From Marsupella aquatica (lineage: Eukaryota > Marchantiophyta), in assembly GCA_973895155.1 (NCBI GenBank), contig OZ316893.1:11780001-11844000 (forward strand): 64,000 bases of DNA, given 5' to 3'. The first letter of the stretch is position 1; each line of letters starts with the position of its first letter. The translations under genes and the position numbers were made by a program. The notes under the pieces were generated by a model. The model saw only the letters and a list, made by a program, of their open reading frames with translations, made no database searches and was not told where the DNA came from. Positions 22,641-35,240 of this stretch are shown here, piece after piece.

Positions 22641-25400
22641 TATGAAGTTTGGGTTTGGGTTTACAAAAGTGTTTTTTTGGTGGCTCATCTCCTAACTCAG
22701 GTCTCCTCACTAAACTTAGCTCAGATCTTCAGGTCAGGTCTTGGCTTCAAGCTCATCGATGGTTTCCCCCAAGCATGTTGGACACAATTTTAGTCTCCGC
22801 CGAGCTTCCTTCATGTCATCGTTCCTCTTACACTCTTCTTCTTGACCCTTCTTCTTTCTCTCCTCGAGTTTCCAGTCCCACAACAAAAAAAACTTACGGC
22901 CGCTATCCTCGTACCCCATGGCAGCGGACTATCCCTAGCCTAAAGATAGACCCAATCACCGGGTTTGACTCGTCGAATGTAGTCAACTTCCTTATCTTAA
23001 ATTCACAACACAACATCAAATATAAGATGGTCTGGGTGATCCATAATTCAAGTTGGAATTTTTTAATTAACTCCATGAACGGCTCATACTTTCCCTTCTT
23101 TGACCTCATACTTTAAGTCAAAACCAGTTCCTTCCGAATGCCACAATAGTCTCATGTCCCTTCGCCCAGCTTTGATTTCTTGTTGGGATCATTCATGCAA
23201 TTACAAGGATCTTCTTAGCACCACCACTTCTCGTTCAATTGTCTTCTCAAAGGTCCTCAAGTTCACGAGCGAATACCCACCTCCTTTCTTTTCCCGTGAG
23301 CTTTCACACAAAAATAAAACCTGCTCTCGGCTGTAAACCCCTTTTCTTCCTTATCTCTTCCTGTGCAGCCTTAGCTTTTCTCCACTTTGACGTTTGCCTT
23401 GTTTATCCTCCATCGTCACAACTCATTCACATTTTACGACATTCTCTGAAGACCTTCCCCGATCGCGCATACTCATTCACATCTCCATCTTTCCTTAATA
23501 CTCCAAGTCATTTGGTTTCAATTCTTATCAAAGGGAATTTACAGTTTGACATCTGTCACCCAAAAATCTCCATTTAAGCTCTTTTCATTCAGCAGCATGT
23601 CACTTCATCAATATCTTCTCAAAAATCTCACACGTCATTATATCAACGATCGGCCGTTACTCTCACTTATCATCAGGGCTCGGGGGGTTAACTAAGTGTA
23701 TATTTTGGGGTACCACGTGAAATCCTAGCCTAATATAAATAGACCTATTTTATAAAGAAAATATTCCAAGAATATTCTCTATTTTCAATATTAATAACCT
23801 ATTTTACTTTATAAAGGGTATATATTAAAGAATATTCTATAAACACAAGTTTATAATACCTTCTTTTGCCTCCAACGCTTTTTAAAAATTTAGTTAAAAT
23901 CTGTCAAAAATACCTATTTTGGATCGCACGTGGTTCCTAAGATTTTTGATAGTCAACCCCCCGAGCATCAGGGTCACCATGGCTTCAACCTTCTCGAGCA
24001 TCTTCAGCTTTCTTCCAACTCAACGCTCGTCTGGTTTATCCTCTGCCATCATAACTCGCTCTCGTAATTCAAATGTTTCCCTGAAGGCTCTCTTCGATCA
24101 CGTTTACCACACTTAAGTGCAAAGCACCGGCAAAAATTTGTGTCTGTCCCTACTACTCCTCGTGTCGTAGCCCAAATTCTTTTTCAATCTTTAGCTTTTC
24201 CCTCCTTCACTCAAAAAAAAAATCTCCATAACAACCATGATCTTCTTGTTATCCCTTTCTCTAACCACAGCATCTCCTCTCCCTCATCTCAATCTTTTGA
24301 AAGTCCTTATCCCACAGCAATCACCATCTGCAACTTCACTCTCTTCACTCTAATTTTAATCGCTCGGCTCAGCCTTCCCCTGGAAATCCAAGACCTCTAC
24401 ACAACATCCACCTTCCGTTGAATCTCATCCCTTTTTTTTCCAAGCTCTCAAGCGCGCCTCATTTCCCATTTCTCTGTCTTCATGTCTCACTCCGCTCCTC
24501 AAAATGTGCTTCCGTCCTTCAGTCTTTCTTCTTCTCCTTCTTTTTCTCTTGCAGCGGATAGAAGTTGGTCGGTGCCCAAAACAAGTTTATCAAAACCAGC
24601 AGACCAAATCGAGTGAGTGATGTGCGTATCAAGCACGACTGGAATCTCATCAGGCCTCCTCAATTCTTTGCTTCTGCTCACAAGCTTTCCCCGTTCAATG
24701 AATTCCTTGGTCCCTGATCCTCTCGAAAATGCTTATCTACGCCCGGTCGTCACCTTGTTTCCATTCAATTTCCCTCATGATCTTTCCATCCGCTCCAACT
24801 TGCTTCCTTTAAATTTCTTTCAGCTTCCCGCCCTCCCATCGCTCATCTCCCCTTCTTTTCGCTCCAACAATTGGCCATTTGTTCTTTTCTCACTCCAATT
24901 TGTATCGAAAGCTCCAATTTTCTATTTTCCTCTTTCACTTTCAAAATCCCCCCTTGTCAACCGCTTCACCACTCTATGTCACCTGAAAACCTCTTCGCCC
25001 TGTTCTTCCAAAGACAAGTTCAACAACAACCAACAACAAAATTGTACCCTCACAATCGGCTTCCTTCTTTTTCCCTCCCCAAACCCACATAGCACTCGCC
25101 ACTCTTGTTTGATGTGCCTCTGAACTTCACTCTAACCTCCGCCTCAACTGCAACGTGCACAATGTCCTTATGAAACTCAAATCTTCCCAGCCCGCCACGT
25201 GTCTCTTCCACAATAAAAGCCTCAAATTCCTTAAGTCTAAGCTTCACTTCTCTCTTTTTAATTCCTATTGTCTTATTGAACTTTTCCCACAACAACAAAA
25301 CTCACACCCAAACTGAATCCCTTCCCCAAATATCTCCAACTCAAAAATAGGGCCTTCACTTCCCTTCCCCTATTATTCATCCCGACGACACCGGTATGTT
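22641..25400. other. Pyrimidine-rich region, no recognised gene
   Basis: Long C/T-biased stretches produce many ORFs on both strands, none with a known motif. Around 23385-23480 and 23990-24110 two segments resemble each other (TTTATCCTC, CATCGTCACAACTC against CATCATAACTC, CTGAAGACC against CTGAAGGCT), suggesting an old internal duplication. A minus-strand protein relic is possible but not demonstrated. The palindrome ATTCCAAGAATATTCT near 23763 also occurs near 2928. Confidence 0.3.
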
Positions 25401-25849
25401 GGGACAAGCTACACTTTTTGGGCCATGAGCATGTCTTGGGGGCTGGGCGATCAATTGGTGATGGATAGGTAGAAGGGGGAACCCGAGCTACACCCAAGGA
25501 AGGAGTTGTTCTGAACAAATAGTGAGTGTCGGTTCTGGTTCCGACTTATGGCATTGGGAGGACCTATTGCTGACCTACTTAGCAATGTCTGTTGAACTTG
25601 AGTTAGGATATATGCTAGGCTTGGGAGATCTAGATCTTAAGGGGATACTTACTGAGACCCTTGGTTGATTGTGCAGACAGTGAGGACCGTTGAGTAGCGG
25701 TCGTGTTAGAGAGCAAGTACGGCTTCGTATGGGAGGGGTCGCATGCGGTGTAAGGGACATTGGGTTGCTTGCTCAAGGTATTCCGTGGAGGCGTTTGGGC
25801 ACCAGGGGCACTTAGGCGTGGGTGTTGGGATTGGTGAGGGTGTTGGGTG

Positions 25850-26110
25850 GCAAGGTCCACCACTGCAGCCAAAGGGGTACTCATTGGCTTGCTATCCTCC
25901 ATGTTGAACTTGACAATTATCTTCCTTGCATAACCATCTTGCATCAACCATAGCTTACCAGCCTCCAAAATCCTCTCAACTAGCCTAAGTCTTTCATCTT
26001 TAACTTAGCACAAGGCAGTGCTTTGAGCTTAACAATCTCAGATCTATCATTGGCCGCAATAAGCATGTCATCCACAATCATATTAAAACACTAAAACAAT
26101 GAATCCAAAG
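25850..26110 (-). pseudogene. Ty1/copia reverse transcriptase fragment (minus strand)
   Basis: On the minus strand: IVDDMLIAANDRSEI (catalytic xVDD box plus the following copia motif), LKMKDLG, then GYARKIIVKFNMEDSKPMST. This is the order of copia RT motifs through the VLxRFNM...KPVSTP segment. Only this part is present. It abuts the TNP2 relic at about 26085-26140, so one element was inserted next to or into the other and both were truncated there. Confidence 0.8.
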
Positions 26111-26139
26111 ATAACATTTTCATTAGTTTTAGATCCAGG

Positions 26140-26597
26140 TTTTTGCATCAAACCCCTAATACACAAGGGTAGCACTTGCTACATCATAACATGGTAATCA
26201 TGAGTTTTCATGTACTACCAAGTTTTTTGTCCTTCACATGCTTTTTGAAGGCACCAACATAGTTTGAGGGCACTCTCAAAGAACTTAATCTTGCAAGAAA
26301 AATCTTTCACTCTAAATCTGAGCAAACATAAGGTGCTTGAACTTCAAGAGTAAATTAGCCTTGTTTGGATGAGGTTATAACCAAAGTTATGGCCTTAAGC
26401 CTTTTTCTTCAAGATCCAATATCACTCCCCCTGTGTCTTTCTCACCCGAATTTTTTTTAGTAAACTCTCACAGACATTATTCTCAATGTGCATCAAATCC
26501 ACATTTGTTTTTGCTTGGATCAAATTCTTGCAAGTCAGATCACAACACAATATTCAGTATATGCTTGGTTATCATAACCAGGAACTTAAAATACAAA
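26140..26597 (-). pseudogene. CACTA (En/Spm) TNP2 transposase, C-terminal segment
   Basis: Minus-strand translation contains NVDLMHIENNVCESLL, the TNP2 hallmark (family form DVMHIEKNVC), and further on MKTHDYHVMM and QVLPLCIRGLM (family: LKSHDYHVLMQ..LPVAIRGL). It is the continuation of the transposase segments at 40357-40777 and 41285-41998, separated from them by the LINE insertion. Stops and frameshifts make it non-functional. Positions 26566-26597 are the left target-site duplication of the LINE. Confidence 0.8.
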
Positions 26598-28789
26598 GGT
26601 GGAATGAGCTGAAGACAGACCTCCCTCGGGGTAATTGGATTCTTGGCGGAGATTTTAACATGAAGAAAATGAGAGAAGATTCGATGGGTATCTCCCCTAT
26701 GACCAGGGGAGGAGAAGTGAAACTATGGAGATTCTTGAAGGTCAGGCTTGACTTGGCTGATGCATTTTTAATCAAAGAGGAAGCTTCTGGAGCTCGATTC
26801 ATGTGGAGGCGATGCAAGAATAATGTGATGGTGCAGTCTAGACTCGACAGATTTTACATCAGCAAAAAGGGGGAGTGGCTAGGAAAGCTGACGGAATTGA
26901 TACATGATGGAGGCTCAGCCCTCTCGGATCATGATCCAGTGATTTTAACCCTTCAATTAGGTAATGCGGACGGTGGTTTCACACACTCACGGGTGGTGTG
27001 GTTAAAGCAAATCCAGCGATGGTTGGAAAAGAGGAAACTTGGAAGAGCTAGAAGCAGCATGGCAACAAGGTAAAGGAGAGTGCTCCAAACCCTTGCTAGA
27101 TTTTGATAAGGCTAATTATAGTCTGAGGAAGGATGTACAGGCAGAAGCAAAGTTCCCCTAAAGATCAAGAGCAGGATCGAGAGGAAAAAATGTTAATGCT
27201 TCGCAACCAACTACGTGCGCTTAAAATAATTATATTAGAGGAGGCAGTTTTTAGTGAATACATCAATGTGGAGGACCATCTACACGCGGCTGAATTGGAA
27301 GAGGCGCACATTGGGAGGCGTCTGGCCAAAATAAAGTGGTTAGGAGAAGGTGAGGAGCCGACCAAAGTTTACTTTGCAACGGTGAAAGCAAAGCACTGCA
27401 GAGAAGCAATGAAATCTCTGATTATTGAGGGGGGGATCGAGATCACGGACCCTAGGCTGATTCTATAAGAAGTTGTTCAGTAGTGTAAGCAGCTATACGC
27501 CCCTGTTGCCCCTACTGTGGCTGAACGCGGGGAGATGGTGTGTGCTCACAAAACGTTGCTAGCACACACCAGACACTATCGACTACGGACTTAACAAAGA
27601 TGGAAAATCTCCCAGAATGCAAAGAAATCAAGGAGACTCTGTGGATGCTATCACCAGACAAGACACCAAGTCCGAACGGGATGACAGGTGAAGTATACAG
27701 AGCATGTTGGGACTTCATTCATGAGGACCTGACTGCTATGATACATGTATTATGGCTGACGGGCGAATTGGATTAAGGATGGGATCATTAAATTTATCCC
27801 TAAGAAGCCAGATAAACGGTTCTTGAAGGATTGGCGTCCTCTCACAATGTTGAATACAGTCTACAAACTCATAGCTAAGATCCTAGCCGCTTGGCTGAAG
27901 GCTGTCTTACCTAAGATGATAAATGCGCAACAGGCAGTGTTTATCCCTAGGCGAAACATTCTGGAAAATATATCTCTTGCTTGGTTAATGTGTGATTGGG
28001 TGAAGAATAGGAAAGTAGAATCATTATTTCTCAAACTAGACTTTGAGAAGGCATTTGATAGGGTCAACCATGACTACATGTGGCCCGAGACAATGCATTT
28101 ACTGGGGATCAGTAGTCATTTTATTAAGTTAGTTCAAGCGCTACTTACAGAGGCCAGCTCACGAGCACTTGTGAATGGTCTGCTATCAAAATCAATTGGG
28201 TTGAACCGTGGTGTCAGGCAAGGATGTCCATTGTCTCCACTACTCTTTGTAATATCAACTCAACCTCTAATGGACCTGATGGAGCCAGAGCTGCTAGCAG
28301 GGAGGTTACTAGGAATCAAGATCTCCAAGGAATTAATAATCTGTTGTAGATTTTTTGTGGACGACTTAGGTATGTTTATCCCTACAATAGAGAGGAGCTT
28401 TCATATGGCCAAAACAGTTCTGACTTGCTACAAAACTACCACAGGAGCCAATTGAACCTGAAAAAATTGGTGGTGATCCCACTAGCAATTTTGTCTATCC
28501 CACGCTGGCTGACAAATACAGGCTGTATAGCTAGCAAAAAAGGAGAGATGCAGAAATATCTAGGTGCACCTCTGGGGCTGGATCTGAGAACAGATCAACA
28601 TCGCAGGTCTATTTTGGACAAGATAGACGCAAGTCTCTCATCTTGGGCTAACAAATTGTTGTCATTTTTTGGAAGGGTTCTACTGGTTCGCCACATACTC
28701 TAGGCAATTCCAATTTATCACTCAATGTTTCTAAAAGCCTTAGAGGGGTTGGCGAAGAAACTGATTGCACTATGCAGGGATTTCCTATG

Positions 28790-29120
28790 TCACACCATTC
28801 TAGGTAGTGTTAGAGTGTATCGTACTATCTAGATCCGTATGTTTGGTATGTGTGCTATATGACCCGATAAGGTTCCGTTAGGTTTGTGTGAGAGGGTACT
28901 TCTCACTTGTGAGGCATTGAAAGATAATCTTTCAATGTTGAGCCTTGGAGAGAGAGGAGCTTGAGTGTGGCTATGGTGGCTGTGAGCTCCGCTTGTGTAA
29001 CGTGGATTCCTTGAGTAGTGCAAGGTGCGTTGGCTTGACATACGTGTGTGATTGGATCGGTGCGGGATCGATGGGGTATTGTTGACCAGGATTGTTGTGC
29101 CAATTGTTGAGGAGATTACA
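28790..29120 (+). repeat. 5' LTR, lacking its first ~135 bases
   Basis: It matches 37795-38123 of the right LTR over its whole length with few substitutions (landmarks CGATAAGGTTCCGTTAGG, GTGTGAGAGGGTACTTCTC, GAGCTCCGCTTGTGTAACG). It ends GAGGAGATTACA, giving a canonical CA terminus. The LTR start segment (TGTGGGTTTTGGACAT...) is absent here; the LINE directly abuts TCACACC. Confidence 0.9.
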
Positions 29121-30381
29121 TTGAAAGATCAGATGTGAACTTTGCTATGCGGACTGTGCAAACAAAAGTTTGTATGTGTTGATTGAGTTGGCGACGGTTT
29201 GGGGAAATCATTGTGTGGATCCGTGGTAGCTCGGATCGTATTGAATAGATCGTTGGCATCTTGGTTGGTTGCTGGTAACGGATCTGAAGTGGGAGATCCA
29301 AGTTCTGAAGTTCTGCTGTTGATGGTTTTTGGACAGAGTTCTCAAGCAGATCGGTGGTGCCCTCCGATCATTGTGAAGCCTTTGATAAGCTGATTGGGTG
29401 ATTATTGTGAGCTCTTTGATAAGGATTTGTGCGTGTAGTGGGCTGCTCTGTAGATCTGAATCTGCATATCAATTGGTCGATGTTTGTTCCATTTTTCGGG
29501 AAGAAAGAAAAGAGCTTTCGACAATTTTTGGGTTCCTGCTGGTCGACAACTTTTCATGAAGGAAATCAGCAGTTTTTGGGAGCTTTTCGTGAAAGAAGTA
29601 GTCATTTTTGGGGTCAGGTGTGAGGCACGCGAGGTCACCTATCCCGAAAGTGCTCCCAACCACAAGCGCGAAGTCATCCATCGTGAGCGCAGGTAGGCGC
29701 GAGGTCGAGGTCACCCATCCCGGGGCTATTATGGGCCGTGAGCGCGAGGGGAGGCACGAGGGCTATTCCAAGTCGCGAGCGCAAGGCGAAGCGCAAGGTC
29801 ACCCATCTTGGGGCTATTCTCAGCCGCAAGCGCTTAACTGGCAAGTTCTCATCCCACCTTATGTACACACAAGTTTTCACAACTTGTTGTTTAGATTCAA
29901 GTGCCAGAGGGCTTTATACACTTTCCGGTTTGCTTAGAGCCTTGTTTCGGGCCAAATTAGAGGTTCTTTAGAGAGGTTTTTGATAGTTTTGAGTTCATCT
30001 AAATACACAGATTGAACCAATTCTGCATGGTTTCTCATCTATAACATTGGGACATCATGAAGCCTATTATGAAGGCCTTTCATTGAATATTATGAAGATT
30101 TGTTTGATCAATGTGTGATCACTCTTGGTGTGGAGAGTTAGTGTTTGACTATTCTTGTTGATTGGATCCTCTCCACACTTGTTTCCTGTTTATGCGCCAT
30201 GTTGGTTTGGTATGGGCGCTTGATTCCATAGGAGTGATCCGGGTTTGCAAACGGACATTCTAGTGTGCTGTGTATTTCTCTCCTAGTGATGTTGGAGTGA
30301 TGCCCAACACACCATGGTGAGTGCTTGTGGTGCTGACAGGGACAGATTGCCCTTAGGGTTAGCACATAGATTAGATTAGGG
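29121..30381 (+). other. Retrotransposon leader with ~45-bp degenerate repeats
   Basis: Untranslated region between the left LTR and gag. I could not identify a primer-binding site matching a tRNA that I know. 29627-29833 is GC-rich and holds about five degenerate ~45-base units built from AGGTCACCCATCCCGGGGC, GGGCTATT and GCGAGCGCAAGG. No methionine codon in the gag frame is obvious at the start of gag. Confidence 0.7.
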
Positions 30382-31740
30382 TTGGTCACCACGGATTCTT
30401 CTGGTGCTGCTGGGTTACCTGATGGACGACGGACCGGTTTCACTCGGAGTGGGGCACAATTTCGGCCAGCGGCATTGGTAGCAGTCAACAATGCAGCTTT
30501 AGATAGTGATTCCGATGAGGACTCAGTCACCAGTTCTCCTCATCATCAGGTGGTTGCACCTTTGTTGTGGGATATGGACGAGATGTACGGGGCTACAAAG
30601 GGCCCACGACGATACTCTGGTGCAGTTGGCACAATTGATCTGGATGACTTCATCCAGGAGTTTGATACGTGGTGCGATATGCAGACACTGCATAACGCCA
30701 CATTATTTACCCCTTTCATGGCATGGAAAGGATTATTTCAGCATTTGGAGGGGCCACCCATGGATGACTACCATGAGTTTGGGAAGGCTCATTTAGTTGA
30801 GATTGAGGCATGGAGGCAACATTGATCGCCTAATTATGTGTCCATCACCTATGGCACTAGTGCGGCTGCCCAACCCATTGCCACAGCTGCTGCTTCTTCT
30901 AGCAGCACTAGCCAGAGTGGCACACCATCCACCAGCAACACTCAAGCAGCATCCACCGCTACTCCTGCCGGTGTGATTGTGACAGGAACTGGAGTTGCGC
31001 CAGCATTTAACCCTGTGGTGGAATTCTTTGAGGTACTGAAGCAGAACTATCAGGGTGTGAGAACTGATAAGTTGAAGGGTCTCCAGGAGTTTCAGCGCAA
31101 GACTGGAGAGAGTCTACGCGAGGCATACACTCGTATGCGCAGATTGATCACCGTCACCAAGGGAGTGACAGAGGCTCAGGCAGTCCAGTTTTGGTATGCA
31201 ATTCTGGGCAGAGAATTGTGACGCAGAGTGAGAGATGTCACCCTGCTTAGGGATGCAGATCCCACATTGGCAATTGTTTTTACCCTTTCTAAGCATATTG
31301 AGCTCAATATGGTGAATGAGAAGGTGGTGACTTCTGGATTTTCCAAGGAAGCACCAAAGGCTGCATCTATATCCACACCACAGCCTACTGCACGGAAGAG
31401 CCAGAGGGAGAAGCCTACTGCACGAGAGTCTACCAGCCAGAGACTTGTGCCCTCTTATGTTGGACAGCAGTCAGGATGTTGGACTTGTGGTGGGGATCAT
31501 GCACAGAGATATTGCCCAGATCATAGAGGATCAGGGGGAGCATCAGCGCCTAATCAGCGATAGTGTGATCACTGTGGAGCTCCTGGACACACCAAGGATA
31601 GGTGTTTCTCACTCCACCCTGAGTTACGGAGAGGAGGATCACGTACACATGATCAGGGAAGAGGAGGAGGAGGTAGAGGTGGTGGACATGGTCGTGGCAT
31701 GCCACATGCAGGGAGACAGGGAGGTGACGTTGCCCTTGTT
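30382..31740 (+). pseudogene. gag region with two CCHC zinc knuckles
   Basis: Frame 1 runs with TGA at 30823, TGA at 31219 and TAG at 31561. The N-terminal half is Ser/Asp-rich and then has a capsid-like stretch (DLDDFIQEFDTWC, then KLKGLQEFQRKTGESL, LREAYTRMRRL) as in retrotransposon gag. Two nucleocapsid knuckles follow: CWTCGGDHAQRYC at ~31476 and CDHCGAPGHTKDRC at ~31564, both C-x2-C-x4-H-x4-C. A Gly/Arg-rich RNA-binding tail comes next. The second knuckle lies directly after the 31561 stop, showing that this stop is a mutation and not a gene end. Role by family: virus-like particle assembly and RNA packaging. Confidence 0.85.
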
Positions 31741-33036
31741 GTAACCATAGATCCAAAGGATGCTAAAATTGCTCAATTGGAGCAACAACTAGCTGCCATG
31801 GCTAGTTCCCAGGTGAGACCTAATTCTGGTGATGGGGCATCTACATCCTATGGACCTTCCACATCCCATGGTCCTTCCACATCTTATGGAGCTGATGGAG
31901 ACCTTGCCACCATGGGATTCATGTGTGGCACTGCACATATTGATGCATCAGCAGCGTTGACACGTGGGGCAGCCAAAGCTCTTGAGCCCCGAGGAGCAGT
32001 AGTGGAGTTAAATCCACAGAGGGGGGATGCACATCGGCAGACAAAGCTTCCTCAATCTTTTACATTGTCAGAGATAGTTCAGACTCCCTCTATGAACCTG
32101 GTTCGGACAAACCCTTATGTGGGTAAGTTGGCAGAATCAGGTAGTGATGCAGTAGGGATGACAGGTACCCTGCTGGGGGCGGCTACTGCCATGGTACACA
32201 CCCCATTATTTTCAGCGACAGACATGCTGAACTTGGGAGTTGGTCCTGTAGAAGTGTTCAGATTGGCAGCTACACTCTATGAGGACACTCCAGTGGTTGC
32301 TTCCCATGTAGAAGCAGCTTGCAGTGTTGAAGCAGTGAAGATCATGCCACCTACTGCTACTAGTGAGACATGGCATGCAGCAGCAGCAAGGTTGGTGGAT
32401 TTACCAGCACGCCCTCCATTTGAGAGGACTAGGTTTAATCCTAGAATTGTGTCATTGGATAATCAAAGTGGTATCTTCCGATTAGTTGGGCCTTCTAGGG
32501 CAGTATACCAGCCAGAGAGAGTGTTATTGGATACTGGTGCTCAGCCCTTGATGTTGGGTAAGTCTGCCATATGTGGATTGGGATTGCGTCCAGAGGATTT
32601 GGAGGATTGTCCCTTTCCCATTCAGACTTCATTGGGGGGACCTACACCTACATAGCACATTACCAGGAGACCTCTTGATTTAAGGATTCAGGAAGGTCAT
32701 ACCACAGATAGCTCACAAATACAGGCGCGAGCTATTCTGACTAAGGCAGAGTCATATGATGTGTTGGTGGGATGTACAGTGCTCTACCCCATGGGATTTA
32801 TTCTTGATTTTTGGGAGGAATCAGTGTCATACAGACCTGATTGGCAGTCAAGAGATGCTCGATTGAGCAAATTTCCAGTGAGATTTAGTGGACCTGTGGG
32901 AGGCCCTAAATCCACACCATTGTCTTTGGCAACATTCAGTGGTCTAATTGCTGGACCTGATGATTTGATTGAGGGTAATGCGCATTCAGCAGATGTTCCA
33001 CCCTTGGAGGAGTCTCATGAGGAGCACATCATGTGA
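31741..33036 (+). pseudogene. Aspartic protease region of pol
   Basis: It continues the gag frame. A short coiled coil (KIAQLEQQLAAMA) and a low-complexity Ser/Thr/Gly spacer precede the protease core, with catalytic LLDTGAQPLMLG (DTG at ~32529) and the second half DVLVGCTVLYPMGFILDF. TAG at 32653 and TGA at 33034 interrupt. Role by family: cleavage of the Gag-Pol polyprotein. Confidence 0.82.
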
Positions 33037-34380
33037 GGATTACCTGTTGGCAGTGTTGTGCCACCAGTGTGGGGCACTGCACAGGCCTTGCCACAGGCAA
33101 CAGCACGATTGGTACATGATGCATGGCGTCATGCTTGTACACCATAGTCAGGACCAGAGCAGTCTCTTGCAGATGGACCTGTGACTCTTTCACCATTGGA
33201 TACCACTCCTATTGCTTGGCAATATCCACTGGAGGGTATTTGTTTGTTGGATCTTTTTGGTGGGATTAGCACTAGATTGGCTGCTGTTCTTCAGACAAGA
33301 ATTCTTGTGCGTCGTTATTTGTATGTGGAGACAGATGAGACAGCACGGAGGGTCTCATTGTGACATGTGGCTATGTTGGTGGATAGATATCCACAATTGC
33401 TGCCAGTGAATGCTGTTCGTGGTTATCAGCACTAGTTACCTGCTGATATTTCATTGCTGGGGGCGGATCATCTACATCGTGTTGGCCCCATTGATTTGGT
33501 GATTGCTGGTTGGCCATGTTAGGGCCAATCTAGAGCTGGCATTGGGCATGGACTTCATGATCCACGCTCTGCACTATTTTGGGAGATGTTACGGGTGCTA
33601 CATCATCTCCAGCTACATCAAATACAGTCTCCAACATACATTTTGGAGAATGTGCCATTGTTAGGTGATGATCGTAGTCGGATTGTTGCTAGTGTTCACC
33701 AGGTGAGGTCTTGGATTGGACCTGTTGTGTTATTGGATGCTGCACGTGTGGGTTCTCGTGCACATCGTCCACACTTGTGGTGGACCAATTTGATCCCATA
33801 TGAGGTGCTGAAGCGCGCATCTGACAGCATTCCACGCTCACCAGCCTTAGTGGTGGATGATATTTTGGATCCAGGGCGTCGTGCACAGGGTGTGACCCAA
33901 CCTGATAGACCTCCATTGGTAGTGGTCAATGCAGTTGGGCGCCCACGTTGTGCATTACCCATTCTTGTAAGCCACTCTGCTTCATATGCATTCAGAGAAG
34001 GTGGCCCTGGACTTGTGTGGGACACAGCTCTCCAACAGTTAGTGGAGTCTACTGCTGATGAGAGAGAGCGTGCTATGGGATTTTTGACTGGCACCACTGC
34101 AGTTGCCTCTGTGTCAGAGGGTTTGCGGCGCCAGGTTCTTGGTCAAGCAATGGATCTGAATTGTTTGACTTGGATTATCAGCTTGGGAGTAGCTGAACAG
34201 TTGCGGATGCACTCTGCTAGAATTACTGATTGTCCCTTGGTGAGCTTGCGGTCCACTGAGACAGTACTGACCACAGTTGGGGGCGAGCAGACCTATGGAC
34301 CTATGGCTGGACAGATTGTTGAGTAGGAAGGGACTGCTCAATCTACTACTAAATAGCAAACATCAACTATCTCTTCTACC
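33037..34380 (+). pseudogene. C5-cytosine DNA methyltransferase domain inside gypsy pol
   Basis: In the same frame as protease and RT. Motif I LLDLFGG (33244-33264, AdoMet binding) is followed by the acidic VETDE strand. Motif IV is AGWPC (catalytic Cys at 33517), motif VI ENVP (33646-33657), and motif VIII SRAHRPHLWWTNL (~33750-33790). A ~75-residue target-recognition-like stretch, motif IX (DERERAMGF, ~34060) and motif X (RRQVLGQAMDL, ~34125) follow. The motifs run in canonical order, so it is not the rearranged plant DRM type; DNMT3-like or prokaryote-like ancestry is possible. Nonsense codons: TAG 33145, TGA 33361, TAG 33433, TAG 33520 (right after the catalytic Cys), TAG 34324 and TAG 34354. 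Expected reaction: methyl transfer from AdoMet to cytosine C5 in DNA. Confidence 0.88.
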
Positions 34381-35240
34381 CTACAAAGAGATATTAGGGA
34401 TTTGGTGGAGAGTTGGGAACCACAGCTTGGCCCTAAGTTGACAGGGAAGGAGAGACGTCGCATGCATCGATTCCTAAAGAGTTATTGGAATTGTTTTGCA
34501 TTTAGCATGAAGGATTTGGGGACATTAAAGGGTCCTGGTATTCAGATTGAATTGGCTAGTGATGCGCCAATCTTTCATAGGCCATACCATTACAGTGACA
34601 TGGAGAGAGCTCTGATTCAAAGTAGAACTCAAGATTTGTTGGAGGCTGGATTGGTGGAGATTTCATATGGGAAGTATGCATCTGCCATAGTGATGTCAGC
34701 CAAGAAGGATGTGCATGGCAATTACACAGATAGGCGCATGTATGGTGATTATAGACCCATTAATCGCCAGACAAAATCTGATAGATATGCCATGCCCACA
34801 CCTGAGGAGATCTTTGATGCTGTGGGGCATGCAAAGGTTTTTAGTTCATTGGATCTAAGGGCAGGGTACCATCAGCTTCCAATTAGGCATGCTGACAGGT
34901 CCAAGACAACATTCTGGGGGATTGATTCTTATAGCAAAGATCGTTTGTATCAATGGTTATTCTTACCATTTGGATTGAAGAATGCACCAGCTGAGTTCCA
35001 GAGAGTCATGGATCGAATCCTTGCAGGTTTGGATTTTGTCAGATGTTATATTGATGATATTTTGGTTTATTCTTCTACTGTGGAAGAACATCAGCAGCAC
35101 TTGCAGATTGTGTTGGAGAGATTGAGAGCACATGGGTTGAAGCTCCATCCTAGCAAGTGTAAGTTCTTCCAAGACCAGATTGAGTATTTGGGCCACACTA
35201 TATACCCAGGGGGATTGGGTGTACAGCAAACTAAAGTGGA
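34381..35240 (+). pseudogene. Ty3/gypsy reverse transcriptase
   Basis: Long open stretch with all RT blocks: IQSRTQDLLEAGLVEIS, SAKKDVHGNYTDRRMYGDYR, SSLDLRAGYHQLPI (first catalytic Asp), LPFGLKNAPAEFQRVMD, and RCYIDDILVYS (YIDD, ~35047). LHPSKCKFFQDQIEYLGH is the thumb. This is the best preserved part of the element, with no stop within it. Confidence 0.95.
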
